Below are positions 49,837 through 56,474 of a DNA stretch of 56,474 bases, piece after piece; the first letter of the stretch is position 1; the number at the start of each line of letters is the position of its first letter. This DNA comes from Bacteriovorax sp. BSW11_IV (GTDB taxonomy: Bacteria; Bdellovibrionota; Bacteriovoracia; Bacteriovoracales; Bacteriovoracaceae). The translations under genes and the position numbers were made by a program. Under the pieces are notes generated by a model. It made no database searches. It saw only the letters and a list, made by a program, of their open reading frames with translations, and had not been told where the DNA came from. Location: NCBI RefSeq assembly GCF_000447755.1, contig NZ_AUNE01000049.1:1-56474 (forward strand), given 5' to 3'.

Positions 49837-50838
49837 GTGGAAGAAAACGAAAGATTGATGTCCTCTTCAATTACTGATCAAGAATATAAGCAAGAAGTCT
49901 TTCTTAGACCGAAGGATTTTAGTGAATATATTGGCCAAAAAAAGGTCGTTCAGAATATTGAAGTCATGGTTGAATCCGCAAAACTGCGTGAACAAACTAT
50001 GGACCATTGTCTTTTGTCAGGACCCCCAGGCCTAGGGAAAACATCGTTAGCGATGATTATTTCAAAGGCCCTTGGCACAGAACTTCATGTGATTTCTGGA
50101 CCGGCCATTGAAAAAAAAGGGGATCTTGCTGCGATCCTTACAAATTTACAACCTCACGATGTTTTATTTATTGATGAAATTCATCGTATGCATATTTCAG
50201 TAGAGGAGATTCTCTACTCTGCAATGGAAGATTATCGATTAGATATTCTTATTGGTCAGGGGCCAAGTGCCAGAACTATGCAAATAGACATTGCTCCTTT
50301 TACCTTGATAGGTGCCACAACGAGATCGGGATTATTATCCAACCCGCTACGCGATCGTTTTATGGCCCATCTCCATTTTGATTTTTATAAAGCTGAAGAG
50401 TTGGCCCAGATTGTAAGAAATAATTCTCACAAAATGGAAATTACTCTGAGTGAAGGTGTTGATCTTCATATTGCAAAATGCTCAAGGGGAACACCGAGGA
50501 TCGCAAATAGAATTCTAAGACGCGTTCGCGATTTTGCCATCGTTGCAAGAAACACTAAAGTAACTGAGCAAGATGTTGAGAAGGCCTTAGGTCTTATGGA
50601 AATTGATTACTATGGCCTAGACAGAATGGATCGTAAGATTCTTTCAGTTATTAAAGACTATTATGGTGGTGGCCCTGTAGGTATTGAGGCCTTGTGTGCA
50701 ACTTTGTCTGAAGATAGAACGACAATTGAAGATGTTTATGAGCCATATCTTCTTAAAGAAGGTTTTCTTATCAGAACTCCTCGTGGAAGAGAAATATCTG
50801 AAAAGGCGAAAGATCATATAGAGAAGTCAAATTTCTAA
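49837..50838 (+). CDS. ruvB: Holliday junction DNA helicase RuvB
   Basis: The AAA+ motor for branch migration. 333 residues: LRPKDFSEYIGQKKVVQNIEVM at the N-terminus, Walker A LLSGPPGLGKTSLA, Walker B LFIDEIHRM, sensor ATTRSGLLSNPLRDRF, and a C-terminal winged helix ending LLKEGFLIRTPRGREISEKA. It starts with GTG 49837 with AAGGAA 9 bases upstream. Last of the ruv genes; no clear terminator follows. Confidence 0.97.
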   Translation: MEENERLMSSSITDQEYKQEVFLRPKDFSEYIGQKKVVQNIEVMVESAKLREQTMDHCLLSGPPGLGKTSLAMIISKALGTELHVISGPAIEKKGDLAAILTNLQPHDVLFIDEIHRMHISVEEILYSAMEDYRLDILIGQGPSARTMQIDIAPFTLIGATTRSGLLSNPLRDRFMAHLHFDFYKAEELAQIVRNNSHKMEITLSEGVDLHIAKCSRGTPRIANRILRRVRDFAIVARNTKVTEQDVEKALGLMEIDYYGLDRMDRKILSVIKDYYGGGPVGIEALCATLSEDRTTIEDVYEPYLLKEGFLIRTPRGREISEKAKDHIEKSNF

Positions 50839-50914
50839 CACTGAAGGTATTTTTTACAAAGTAAATAATGTGCTCTGAACTGAAGTGATATATTCACGCA
50901 TTATTGGAGTTATT

Positions 50915-51418
50915 ATGAAAGAAATCTTTTCAGTGATTCTTTTTAGTTCACTTTTTATTTTTAATTCTTGTGCCTCAATGAGTACTGAACAAGTACAAAC
51001 GGGTCCTAGTGAAGATATTGCTAAGAATATTAACCCATTCTATTCAGATGGTTGTAGCCGCTGGCCAGAAGGTACAAAAGATAAACCTTTTGCTTGGTTA
51101 GGCTGTTGTTTTGAACATGACAAGGCCTACTGGATGGGTGGCTCTGATTGGGATCGCAAACTAGCTGATCGTAAACTCAAACAATGTGTATCGAAAAATT
51201 TCTCTGATTGGATGGGAATTGTAATGTATCTTGGTGTTAGGGCCGGAGGAAGTCCAAGCTTTGAAACTGATTATAGATGGGGCTACGGATGGAAGTACAA
51301 CCGTGGTTATACTCCCTTAACAAAAAAAGAGCGTGAAATTCTTATGTCATTTCTGCCAACAGCAGAAGATGATATTTGGGATTATATTACGATCCCTCAC
51401 TACGAAGACAAAGAATAA
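50915..51418 (+). CDS. PLA2-like lipoprotein
   Basis: A 167-residue lipoprotein (MKEIFSVILFSSLFIFNSC, lipobox FNSC). Residues about 40-100 (SDGCSRWPEGTKDKPFAWLGCCFEHDKAYWMGGSDWDRKLADRKLKQCV) keep the CCxxHD core that holds the catalytic His-Asp in secreted phospholipases A2, with extra Cys for disulfides. It matches a widespread family of small bacterial 'HD-AYW-GG' proteins, but I cannot name it with certainty. ATG 50915 with GGAG five bases upstream is preferred over the frame opening at 50885. Convergent with the thioesterase gene (1-base gap). Confidence 0.6.
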   Translation: MKEIFSVILFSSLFIFNSCASMSTEQVQTGPSEDIAKNINPFYSDGCSRWPEGTKDKPFAWLGCCFEHDKAYWMGGSDWDRKLADRKLKQCVSKNFSDWMGIVMYLGVRAGGSPSFETDYRWGYGWKYNRGYTPLTKKEREILMSFLPTAEDDIWDYITIPHYEDKE

Positions 51419-51419
51419 T

Positions 51420-51842
51420 TTATCTCTCAACAATCGCCATGGTGAGAGTGCTTAAGCAAACGAGCTTATCATTCTCATCTGTGATTTTAATTTCCCAAAG
51501 ATGACTCTTTCTTCCCTTGTGCATAATTTGAGCTTTCGCTGTGACTAGACCACTGCTTACGGGACGTAAGTGATTTGCGGTAATAGATTGGCCAACAGCA
51601 TAGCTAATTTTATTATCAAGAATGAGATTGCTGGCAACACTTCCAACAGATTCGGCCAAAACGCAGCTTGCTCCGCCGTGAAGGACACCGTAGGGTTGGT
51701 GAGTTGTTGAATTTACAGGCATTGTTCCAACCAAAAAATCTGGGCCAATTTCAGTGATATTGATATTTAAATGCTCTAAGAGAGTGTTTTTATTGATTGA
51801 ATTGATTTTTTCTAATGTGAGCTCTTTATGAAACCAAATCAT
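51420..51842 (-). CDS. hotdog-fold acyl-CoA thioesterase (PaaI/MenI-like)
   Basis: A 140-residue cytoplasmic thioesterase of the hotdog superfamily. The family hallmark PYGVLHGGASCVLAESVGSVASNLILD (about 51-77) has the H-G-G and catalytic Glu. The C-terminal LVTAKAQIMHKGRKSHLWEIKITDENDKLVCLSTLTMAIV is typical of the PaaI/YbdB group. Substrate unknown. An 18-base perfect palindrome lies about 60 bases upstream of its start. Confidence 0.85.
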   Translation of the reverse strand: MIWFHKELTLEKINSINKNTLLEHLNINITEIGPDFLVGTMPVNSTTHQPYGVLHGGASCVLAESVGSVASNLILDNKISYAVGQSITANHLRPVSSGLVTAKAQIMHKGRKSHLWEIKITDENDKLVCLSTLTMAIVER

Positions 51843-51905
51843 CTTAACTCCTTGAAAATACGATGTCTTTTACTCGGTCTTTACTCTAAGTGTTTATAAA
51901 GATTG

Positions 51906-51923
51906 GCAGTTTTTAAAAACTGC
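51906..51923. repeat. 18-base palindrome upstream of the thioesterase gene
   Basis: GCAGTTTTTAAAAACTGC is a perfect palindrome in the thioesterase/lpxC intergenic gap, 64 bases before the thioesterase start. Possible operator. Its AT centre with A/T runs could also act as a weak hairpin. Confidence 0.4.
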
Positions 51924-52023
51924 AAAAATTCAATAACTTAAAATTTATCGTCAAAATAGTTGATATGTTTGGCAATTATTACATTCTTTATGACCACAAG
52001 TATAGAAACGATTATTATGGGAG

Positions 52024-52146
52024 ATGGAAGAGCATCCGTTTCTTCTGACGAGGCAAAACTTTCTAAAGCGTGACCCTCGTGAAAAAGCTTATATACTTGA
52101 ATATAGCTGTTTACAACGCATGTTGCATTGGATTAAAATAGCCTAA
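52024..52146 (+). CDS. candidate 40-aa ORF in the gap before lpxC
   Basis: The 331-base gap 51843-52173 holds a palindrome, a candidate lpxC promoter and this short frame (MEEHPFLLTR...LHWIKIA). Its composition looks protein-like, and it is open 18 bases upstream of the ATG without a start. GGGAG abuts the ATG directly (spacing zero), which is poor. It may be a gene remnant, a real small protein or chance. Confidence 0.25.
   Translation: MEEHPFLLTRQNFLKRDPREKAYILEYSCLQRMLHWIKIA
52110..52139 (+). promoter_or_regulatory. candidate sigma-70 promoter of lpxC
   Basis: TTTACA (52110-52115), an 18-base spacer and TAAAAT (52134-52139) put the start near 52146, 28 bases before the lpxC ATG. It overlaps the end of the 40-aa frame. 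Confidence 0.5.
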
Positions 52147-52173
52147 ATTGCTAAAAACACTGGATTTTGTTTA

Positions 52174-53094
52174 ATGTTATATCAAAGAACTATCGCCAAA
52201 TCTGTAAGTATCACAGGAATCGGTATTCACTCAGGAAGAAAAGTTACGATGAAACTTCATCCTGCTGAAGCTGATACGGGCGTGCGTTTTAAACGTGTAG
52301 ACATTCCAGGTTCGGAAATTCTTAGAGCATCTGCGACTTCAGTAGGTGCAACAGAAAATAATACAACAATTGGTGAAGGTGTTAATGCTGTTCATACAGT
52401 AGAGCACTTACTTTCAGTTCTTTATGGACTAGGTATTGATAACGTCTTTATTGAAATTGATGGCCCTGAAGTTCCGATCATGGATGGCTCAGGTGCTTCT
52501 TTTGTTTTTGTATTAAAAGAAATCGGAATCACAACTCTGAATAAATCGAAAAAGTTTCTAGTAGTACTAGAACCTGTTGAAGTTAGAGTTGATGACAAGT
52601 GGGCGAGAATCGAACCTGCTTCTCGTTTGATTATCGATTCAACGATTGTTTTCACTCACCCATTAATTAAGACTCAAAGAAAGACTTTTGAATTTAGTTG
52701 CGAAAATTATATCAATGAAATTGGTAGAGCTCGTACATTTGGTCTTTTAAGAGACGTTGATATGTTAAAGAGAAAAGGCCTAATCAAAGGTGGATCTCTC
52801 GACAATGCCATCGTTTTAGATGAATACAAAGTTGTAAATGAAGACGGTTTAAGATTTAGAGATGAATTTGTTAGACATAAAATTCTTGATACTGTCGGCG
52901 ACTTCGGCCTTTTAGGTCATGAGATTGCTGGAAAAATTACAACTTATAAATCTGGTCATAATCTGCACAATCTTCTGTGTCGTAAACTTCTAGAGACGCC
53001 AAGTGCTTATCAAATTGTTGCCGCTTCATCACTAGAAAAAGAAGCGCTAGAAGCGTTTGAACTCCCTCTGGCACTTACCCCCAGTTACTCTTAA
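52174..53094 (+). CDS. lpxC: UDP-3-O-acyl-N-acetylglucosamine deacetylase
   Basis: The zinc deacetylase that commits lipid A synthesis. 306 residues in two similar domains. Zinc ligands: His in VHTVEHLLS, and His and Asp in RHKILDTVGDFGLLG. Further typical segments are IHSGRKVTMKLHPA, GPEVPIMDGSGASF and GRARTFGLLRDVD. No zinc ligand is missing. Presence means the cell makes LPS. The ribosome site is weak (GGA well upstream). Confidence 0.97.
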   Translation: MLYQRTIAKSVSITGIGIHSGRKVTMKLHPAEADTGVRFKRVDIPGSEILRASATSVGATENNTTIGEGVNAVHTVEHLLSVLYGLGIDNVFIEIDGPEVPIMDGSGASFVFVLKEIGITTLNKSKKFLVVLEPVEVRVDDKWARIEPASRLIIDSTIVFTHPLIKTQRKTFEFSCENYINEIGRARTFGLLRDVDMLKRKGLIKGGSLDNAIVLDEYKVVNEDGLRFRDEFVRHKILDTVGDFGLLGHEIAGKITTYKSGHNLHNLLCRKLLETPSAYQIVAASSLEKEALEAFELPLALTPSYS

Positions 53095-53193
53095 ATAAAA
53101 GACATTTCCCCTTTTTATTAATGTTAAACTCTGATAAATAGGCTATGCTCATAGGGCATAGCTTCAAATTTTTTTTAAAACAAAAGGATCGGT

Positions 53194-55005
53194 ATGAAAC
53201 TGTCAAAAGGCTTTTGGCAAACATATAAAGAAACACCTGCGGATGCTGAAATCACATCTCATAAATTAATGATTAGAGCAGGACTCATTCATAAATCAGG
53301 AAGTGGACTTTATAACTATCTACCGATGGGCTACCGTTCAATCAGAAAAGTTGAAAATATCGTTCGCGAAGAATTGAATAAAATCGGATCGCAAGAACTA
53401 CTTATGTCTGTAGTGACTCCAGGTGAGCTGTGGCAAGAAACTGGTCGTTGGGACAAGATGGGTGATCTAATGCTTAAGTTTAAAGACAAGGCAGATCGTG
53501 ATCTTTGTATTTCTCCAACAAATGAAGAGGCAATCACAGATATTTTTAGAAAAACAGTAAAGTCTTATAAGCAACTTCCAGTATCTCTTTACCAAATTAA
53601 TACAAAGTTCAGAGACGAAATTAGACCACGCTTTGGTCTAATGAGAGGTCGTGAGTTTACGATGAAAGACGCCTATACATTTCATAACGATAAAGAATGT
53701 ATGGATAAAATCTATGACGATTTTTATGGTGCATACTCAGCAATCTTCACGCGTCTAGGCCTTGAGTTCACTGCTGTTGAAGCTGATGGTGGAGCAATGG
53801 CCTCAAGTGATGCCAAAACACATGAGTTCCAAGTTATTGCGGATTCTGGTGAAGATGCGATTATCTACAGCCCAGAAACAGGTTATGCGGCCAACGTAGA
53901 AAAAGCAAAAACGAAAAGAGCAAAGGTCGAATTTAATCATACTTCTGATGCTATTGAAGAAGTTGCCACACCAAATAAAGCGACAATTGAAGACGTATGT
54001 AATTTCTTAAAAGTACCACAGCATACAAGTCTTAAATCTCTTGTATACGTAGATGAAAGTGGAAAAGAGAAAAAATTCTATCTCCTACTTCTTTTAGGCG
54101 ATGACTCATTAAATGAAGTTAAACTAGGTGGATTTTTAAAATCAGATAAAGTTCGTGCGGCCCACGATGGTGAGTTAGAAGAGCTTAAATTAGAAAAAGG
54201 ATTTATTGGGCCAATCGGTCAAAATATCTCAATCGTTTTTGATAGAGAAGTTGATTTAGAAGCGGCCTTTGTTGCTGGAGCTAATAAGAAAGACTTCCAT
54301 ATTAAGAACTTAGTTCCAAAAAGAGATGTTGCAAAATTTGAAGTTGCAGATCTTAGAGAAGCACGCGAAGGTGATTTAACCGAGTGTGGAAAAGGTACAA
54401 TTAAAGTAAGACGAGGGATCGAAGTTGGGCATATATTCCAACTCGGGGATAAATATACTAAGGGTATGAACGTTACAATTCTTGATTCTAACGGTAAAGC
54501 CCAGCATCCACTTATGGGTTGTTATGGTATTGGTGTAACAAGAGTTGTTGCTGCGGCCATCGAACAAAATCATGATGAAAATGGAATTATCTGGCCAGCA
54601 TCTATAGCTCCATATGATTTATCTTTTGTCTCAATTACAAAATCAGAAGAATACAACAAGCTTGCAGATGATATTTATGAAGAACTTCTAAAAGAAGGTC
54701 TAGATGTTGTTTATGACGATAGAAATCAGGGGCCAGGCTTCAAGTTTAAAGATGCAGATCTTTTAGGATTACCAATTCAACTTGTACTCGGAGAGCGTGA
54801 CCATAAAGAATCGGGCATGCTTGAAATCAGAATTAGAAGAACTGGTAAAACAATCAAAGTTTCAACTGAAGAAGCTGTAAAAAAAGTAAAAAGTGTTCAT
54901 AAGTTAATTCTATGGAGCGAGCAGAGCAAAGGTTTTGAAGTTGCAAAGCTGATGGAAGAAATTAACAAAGTTCTAGATGTTGAAAAAGAAGTAGTAACAG
55001 AATGA
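53194..55005 (+). CDS. proS: prolyl-tRNA synthetase (bacterial type with insertion domain)
   Basis: Charges tRNA-Pro. 603 residues: the class II catalytic core shows motif 1 (GLYNYLPMGYRSIRKVENIVREEL), CISPTNEEAITDI, motif 2 (FRDEIRPRFGLMRGREFTMKDAYTFH) and motif 3 (GCYGIGVTRVVAA). An editing INS domain lies at about 220-405. The C-terminal anticodon-binding domain starts near 485 (YDDRNQGPGFKFKDADLLG). AAAGGA precedes ATG 53194. Overlaps the rlmB-like gene (ATGA). Confidence 0.97.
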   Translation: MKLSKGFWQTYKETPADAEITSHKLMIRAGLIHKSGSGLYNYLPMGYRSIRKVENIVREELNKIGSQELLMSVVTPGELWQETGRWDKMGDLMLKFKDKADRDLCISPTNEEAITDIFRKTVKSYKQLPVSLYQINTKFRDEIRPRFGLMRGREFTMKDAYTFHNDKECMDKIYDDFYGAYSAIFTRLGLEFTAVEADGGAMASSDAKTHEFQVIADSGEDAIIYSPETGYAANVEKAKTKRAKVEFNHTSDAIEEVATPNKATIEDVCNFLKVPQHTSLKSLVYVDESGKEKKFYLLLLLGDDSLNEVKLGGFLKSDKVRAAHDGELEELKLEKGFIGPIGQNISIVFDREVDLEAAFVAGANKKDFHIKNLVPKRDVAKFEVADLREAREGDLTECGKGTIKVRRGIEVGHIFQLGDKYTKGMNVTILDSNGKAQHPLMGCYGIGVTRVVAAAIEQNHDENGIIWPASIAPYDLSFVSITKSEEYNKLADDIYEELLKEGLDVVYDDRNQGPGFKFKDADLLGLPIQLVLGERDHKESGMLEIRIRRTGKTIKVSTEEAVKKVKSVHKLILWSEQSKGFEVAKLMEEINKVLDVEKEVVTE

Positions 55006-55763
55006 AAGAAGTAATCATAGTAGGGCTTCATAGTATTGCCGAGGCCCTAAGAAATAAGAAAAGAAGCTTAACGTCACTCTATGCATCTGAAGACGGTTTG
55101 GATGAATTAAAAAAGAAGCATGGAGTAACTAAAGCTGAACTTGAGAGAGTTGAGATAAAACTTTGTTCTTCTCATAAATTACAAGAAGAAGCGAAAAGAT
55201 ATTATTCGATTCACGACTTCAACTACACTCGCGTACCCTCACAGATTTTCTTAATTGCTGAAAGTTTAGAAGAAGAAAATATCGGATGGGTAAGTGATAT
55301 GGTAAATGGGGGCAAGGCCCCTCGAATCATTTGTCTTGATCAAGTTACAGATGTTCAAAATGCAGCAGCGATAATGCGTACAGCTTGTTTCTATGGTGTA
55401 GACGCTATTCTTATTTCTGCTAAAGGTAATTTCGGAATCGCTCCATCATTTGCAAGAATTGCATCGGGTGCACTTGAGCACGTAAAAATTATTAAAGTGG
55501 CAAGTCTTCCAAAGGCGATTACAAAGCTAAAATCCCTTGGCTATTCATGTATTGGATTTAGCGAGCACGAAACTCAGGCCGCTGAAAAAATTGATAGCGA
55601 AAAAATAGCACTTGTTCTTGGTGCAGAAGATGTTGGATTATCAAACGCAGTTATGAGAATGCTCGATAAAACTGTAGCTTTTAAATCACAAGGACCAATT
55701 AAATCATTGAACGTATCAGTGGCTGCAGCAGTGGCCATGGAAAAATTTTTCAGTGGCAACTAA
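55002..55763 (+). CDS. TrmH/SpoU-family RNA 2'-O-methyltransferase, RlmB-like
   Basis: A 253-residue knot-fold (SPOUT) methyltransferase. An N-terminal substrate-binding part (GLHSIAEALRNKKRSLTSLYAS) is followed by the SpoU motifs: DQVTDVQNAAAIMRTACFYGVDAIL (about 106-130, motif 1 with Asn and Arg), ALVLGAEDVGLSNAVM (motif 2), and IKSLNVSVAAAVAMEKF (motif 3). Target may be 23S rRNA (RlmB) but other guanosines are possible. Translationally coupled to proS. Confidence 0.85.
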   Translation: MKEVIIVGLHSIAEALRNKKRSLTSLYASEDGLDELKKKHGVTKAELERVEIKLCSSHKLQEEAKRYYSIHDFNYTRVPSQIFLIAESLEEENIGWVSDMVNGGKAPRIICLDQVTDVQNAAAIMRTACFYGVDAILISAKGNFGIAPSFARIASGALEHVKIIKVASLPKAITKLKSLGYSCIGFSEHETQAAEKIDSEKIALVLGAEDVGLSNAVMRMLDKTVAFKSQGPIKSLNVSVAAAVAMEKFFSGN

Positions 55764-55801
55764 TTTAATTGATAGGGAAAAATTTTTTTATTAAAAAAAA
55801 C

Positions 55802-55830
55802 TTGCAAACCTAAAACAAAGCTTTTATAAC
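55802..55830 (+). promoter_or_regulatory. sigma-70 promoter of the tRNA-Thr/Tyr/Gly cluster
   Basis: TTGCAA (55802-55807), a 17-base spacer and TATAAC (55825-55830) give a start near 55837, about 19 bases before tRNA-Thr. The -10 is the same as that of tRNA-Asn. Confidence 0.8.
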
Positions 55831-55855
55831 TACTATCCACAAGCTTTAAGAGTGC

Positions 55856-55931
55856 GCTGGTTTAGCTCAGTTGGTAGAGCAGCGGTTTTGTAAACCGCAG
55901 GTCGTAGGTTCGAGTCCTATAACCAGCTCCA
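55856..55931 (+). tRNA. tRNA-Thr (anticodon TGT)
   Basis: A 76-base cloverleaf with GCTGGTT/AACCAGC acceptor stem, anticodon loop TTTGTAA, standard T-loop TTCGAGT and encoded CCA. First of the tRNA cluster, matching the place of thrU in the thrU-tyrU-glyT-thrT-tufB cluster of E. coli. Confidence 0.97.
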
Positions 55932-55942
55932 GATTTACTCGG

Positions 55943-56029
55943 GGCGAGATTGCCGAGTGGCCAAAGGCAACAGACTGTAAATCTGTCGGGTTTACCCCTT
56001 CGATGGTTCGAATCCATCTCTCGCCACCA
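55943..56029 (+). tRNA. tRNA-Tyr (anticodon GTA)
   Basis: An 87-base class II tRNA with long variable arm, GGCGAGA/TCTCGCC acceptor stem, anticodon loop CTGTAAA and encoded CCA. It lies 11 bases after tRNA-Thr. Confidence 0.97.
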
Positions 56030-56077
56030 TCTTGACACTTGATAAAAGTTGATAGATAGTATAAAAAATTATTCTAT

Positions 56078-56153
56078 GCGGGCGTAACTCAGTTGGTAGA
56101 GTGTCAGCCTTCCAAGCTGAATGTCGCAAGTTCGATCCTTGTCGCCCGCTCCA
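56078..56153 (+). tRNA. tRNA-Gly (anticodon TCC)
   Basis: A 76-base cloverleaf, GCGGGCG/CGCCCGC acceptor stem, anticodon loop CTTCCAA, encoded CCA. The next element is a strong terminator, unlike the usual arrangement in which the cluster runs on to tuf. Confidence 0.97.
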
Positions 56154-56160
56154 AATAAAA

Positions 56161-56188
56161 AAAGAGTTCTTCGGAACTCTTTTTTTTT
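56161..56188 (+). terminator. intrinsic terminator after tRNA-Gly
   Basis: A 9-bp stem (56161-56169 with 56174-56182) closed by a UUCG loop is followed by a run of T. It splits the tRNA cluster before the second tRNA-Thr. Confidence 0.9.
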
Positions 56189-56231
56189 GCCCTAAATTCC
56201 CCAAAAAACATTGTCCTAGAGCTATTTTTGC

Positions 56232-56261
56232 TTTACATAAGCCTACCATATGATTTAAAAA
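56232..56261 (+). promoter_or_regulatory. candidate promoter of second tRNA-Thr
   Basis: TTTACA (56232-56237) with TAAAAA (56256-56261, spacer 18) or the better -10 TATGAT (56249-56254) with a poor -35. It fits a start between the upstream terminator and the tRNA at 56283. Confidence 0.45.
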
Positions 56262-56282
56262 TATGTGAAATGCAGATTATGG

Positions 56283-56357
56283 GCTTGCGTGGCTCAGTGG
56301 TAGAGTACTCCCTTGGTAAGGGAGAGGTCACGGGTTCAATTCCCGTCGCAAGCTCCA
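56283..56357 (+). tRNA. tRNA-Thr (anticodon GGT)
   Basis: A 75-base cloverleaf with GCTTGCG/CGCAAGC acceptor stem, anticodon loop TTGGTAA and encoded CCA. It stands between two terminators, immediately upstream of tuf, as thrT does in the E. coli cluster. Confidence 0.97.
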
Positions 56358-56358
56358 T

Positions 56359-56392
56359 CTCTGAACAACAATGGTTTAGAGGCATTTTTTTT
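56359..56392 (+). terminator. intrinsic terminator between tRNA-Thr and tuf
   Basis: CTCTGAAC pairs with GTTTAGAG (one wobble; 56359-56366 with 56374-56381), a 7-base loop, then GCA and eight T. It should end the tRNA-Thr transcript before tuf. Confidence 0.7.
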
Positions 56393-56395
56393 ATC

Positions 56396-56423
56396 TTGTT
56401 AATAACGAGTTAGCTTGTAATAT
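56396..56423 (+). promoter_or_regulatory. candidate promoter of tuf
   Basis: TTGTTA (56396-56401), a 16-base spacer and TAATAT (56418-56423) would give a start near 56430, with a leader of about 37 bases. Confidence 0.5.
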
Positions 56424-56466
56424 TTTAATTTTTTACACGCGATTTTTGCTTTAAGGAGTAGTAATC

Positions 56467-56474
56467 ATGGCAAA
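56467..56474 (+). CDS. tuf: start of elongation factor Tu gene (cut by window edge)
   Basis: Only ATGGCAAA is visible, encoding Met-Ala-Lys as in EF-Tu. AAGGAG lies at 56453-56458, eight bases upstream. The call rests on synteny: tRNA-Thr-Tyr-Gly-Thr followed by tuf is the E. coli tufB arrangement, here in identical order and anticodons. Too short to check by sequence. Confidence 0.8.

Noticed and set aside
55992-56249. Minus-strand ORF with GRQGSNLRHSAWKADTLPTELRPH
   Set aside because: A classic antisense translation of tRNA genes (tRNA-Tyr and tRNA-Gly here); not a protein gene.

Overview
This window looks like a chromosomal core region of a low-GC, Gram-negative, flagellated bacterium. 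LPS and outer-membrane genes (lpxC, bamD), a P- and L-ring flagellar set, AmgK/MurU wall recycling, a CHASE2 kinase/NtrC pair, fused isobutyryl-CoA mutase and many lipoproteins fit the Bdellovibrionota, probably a Bacteriovorax/Halobacteriovorax-like predator. That placement is inference from gene content and AT-rich style; no marker such as 16S rRNA is present. I see no integrase, transposase, phage module or CRISPR array.

Layout. 1-2.8 kb (minus): acyl-CoA dehydrogenase (cut by the left edge), then an outer-membrane protein, small lipoprotein and folK. 2.9-6.1 kb (plus): LysM lipoprotein, a degenerate M48-like lipoprotein, amgK and murU. 6.1-8.9 kb: ferredoxin, PilZ-like membrane protein, small lipoprotein, unknown protein and an endonuclease IV-like barrel. 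9.2-13.8 kb (plus): a degenerate HtpX-like membrane protein, CHASE2 histidine kinase, NtrC-type regulator and lspA. 13.9-18.2 kb: ferredoxin, icmF and its cobalamin adenosyltransferase. 18.2-23.1 kb: FHA protein, IscA-type protein, a YgfZ-TPR fusion, an HExxH protein resembling peptide beta-hydroxylases, tRNA-Asn and an unknown gene. 23.2-27.1 kb (minus): partial arginine succinyltransferase operon. 27.2-31.1 kb (plus): TPR/SH3 protein, cNMP-binding protein, AI-2E-family transporter, bamD and a TPR protein. 31.1-40.4 kb (minus): flagellar run flgF-flgG-flgA-flgH-flgI-flgJ(N)-flgM-flgN-flgK-flgL-csrA-fliW. 40.5-45.4 kb (plus): xseB, a degenerate patatin-like lipoprotein, PBP1A and a TonB-like protein. 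45.4-48.3 kb (minus): small unknown gene, gcvH, gcvT and folD. 48.4-55.8 kb (mostly plus): small membrane protein, ruvCAB, PLA2-like lipoprotein, thioesterase (minus), lpxC, proS and an rlmB-like methyltransferase. 55.9-56.5 kb: tRNA-Thr, tRNA-Tyr, tRNA-Gly, tRNA-Thr and the first codons of tuf.

The genes form several coherent modules: one-carbon/glycine metabolism (gcvH, gcvT, folD), B12-dependent acyl-CoA metabolism (icmF plus adenosyltransferase), Fe-S maturation (iscA-type plus YgfZ-type), peptidoglycan recycling and synthesis (amgK, murU, PBP1A), flagellar assembly with its CsrA/FliW control pair, and Holliday-junction processing (ruvCAB).

Most notable observations: FlgG appears to carry a cleavable Sec signal peptide; three envelope proteins keep an enzyme fold but have lost catalytic residues (two M48-type, one patatin-type); an orphan aKG-HExxH-like protein sits beside tRNA-Asn; the tetranucleotide GGCC is strikingly enriched; three DnaA-box-like sites lie in one short gap; a CsrA-type GGA hairpin lies in the csrA leader; and the conserved tRNA-tuf locus is interrupted by two intrinsic terminators.
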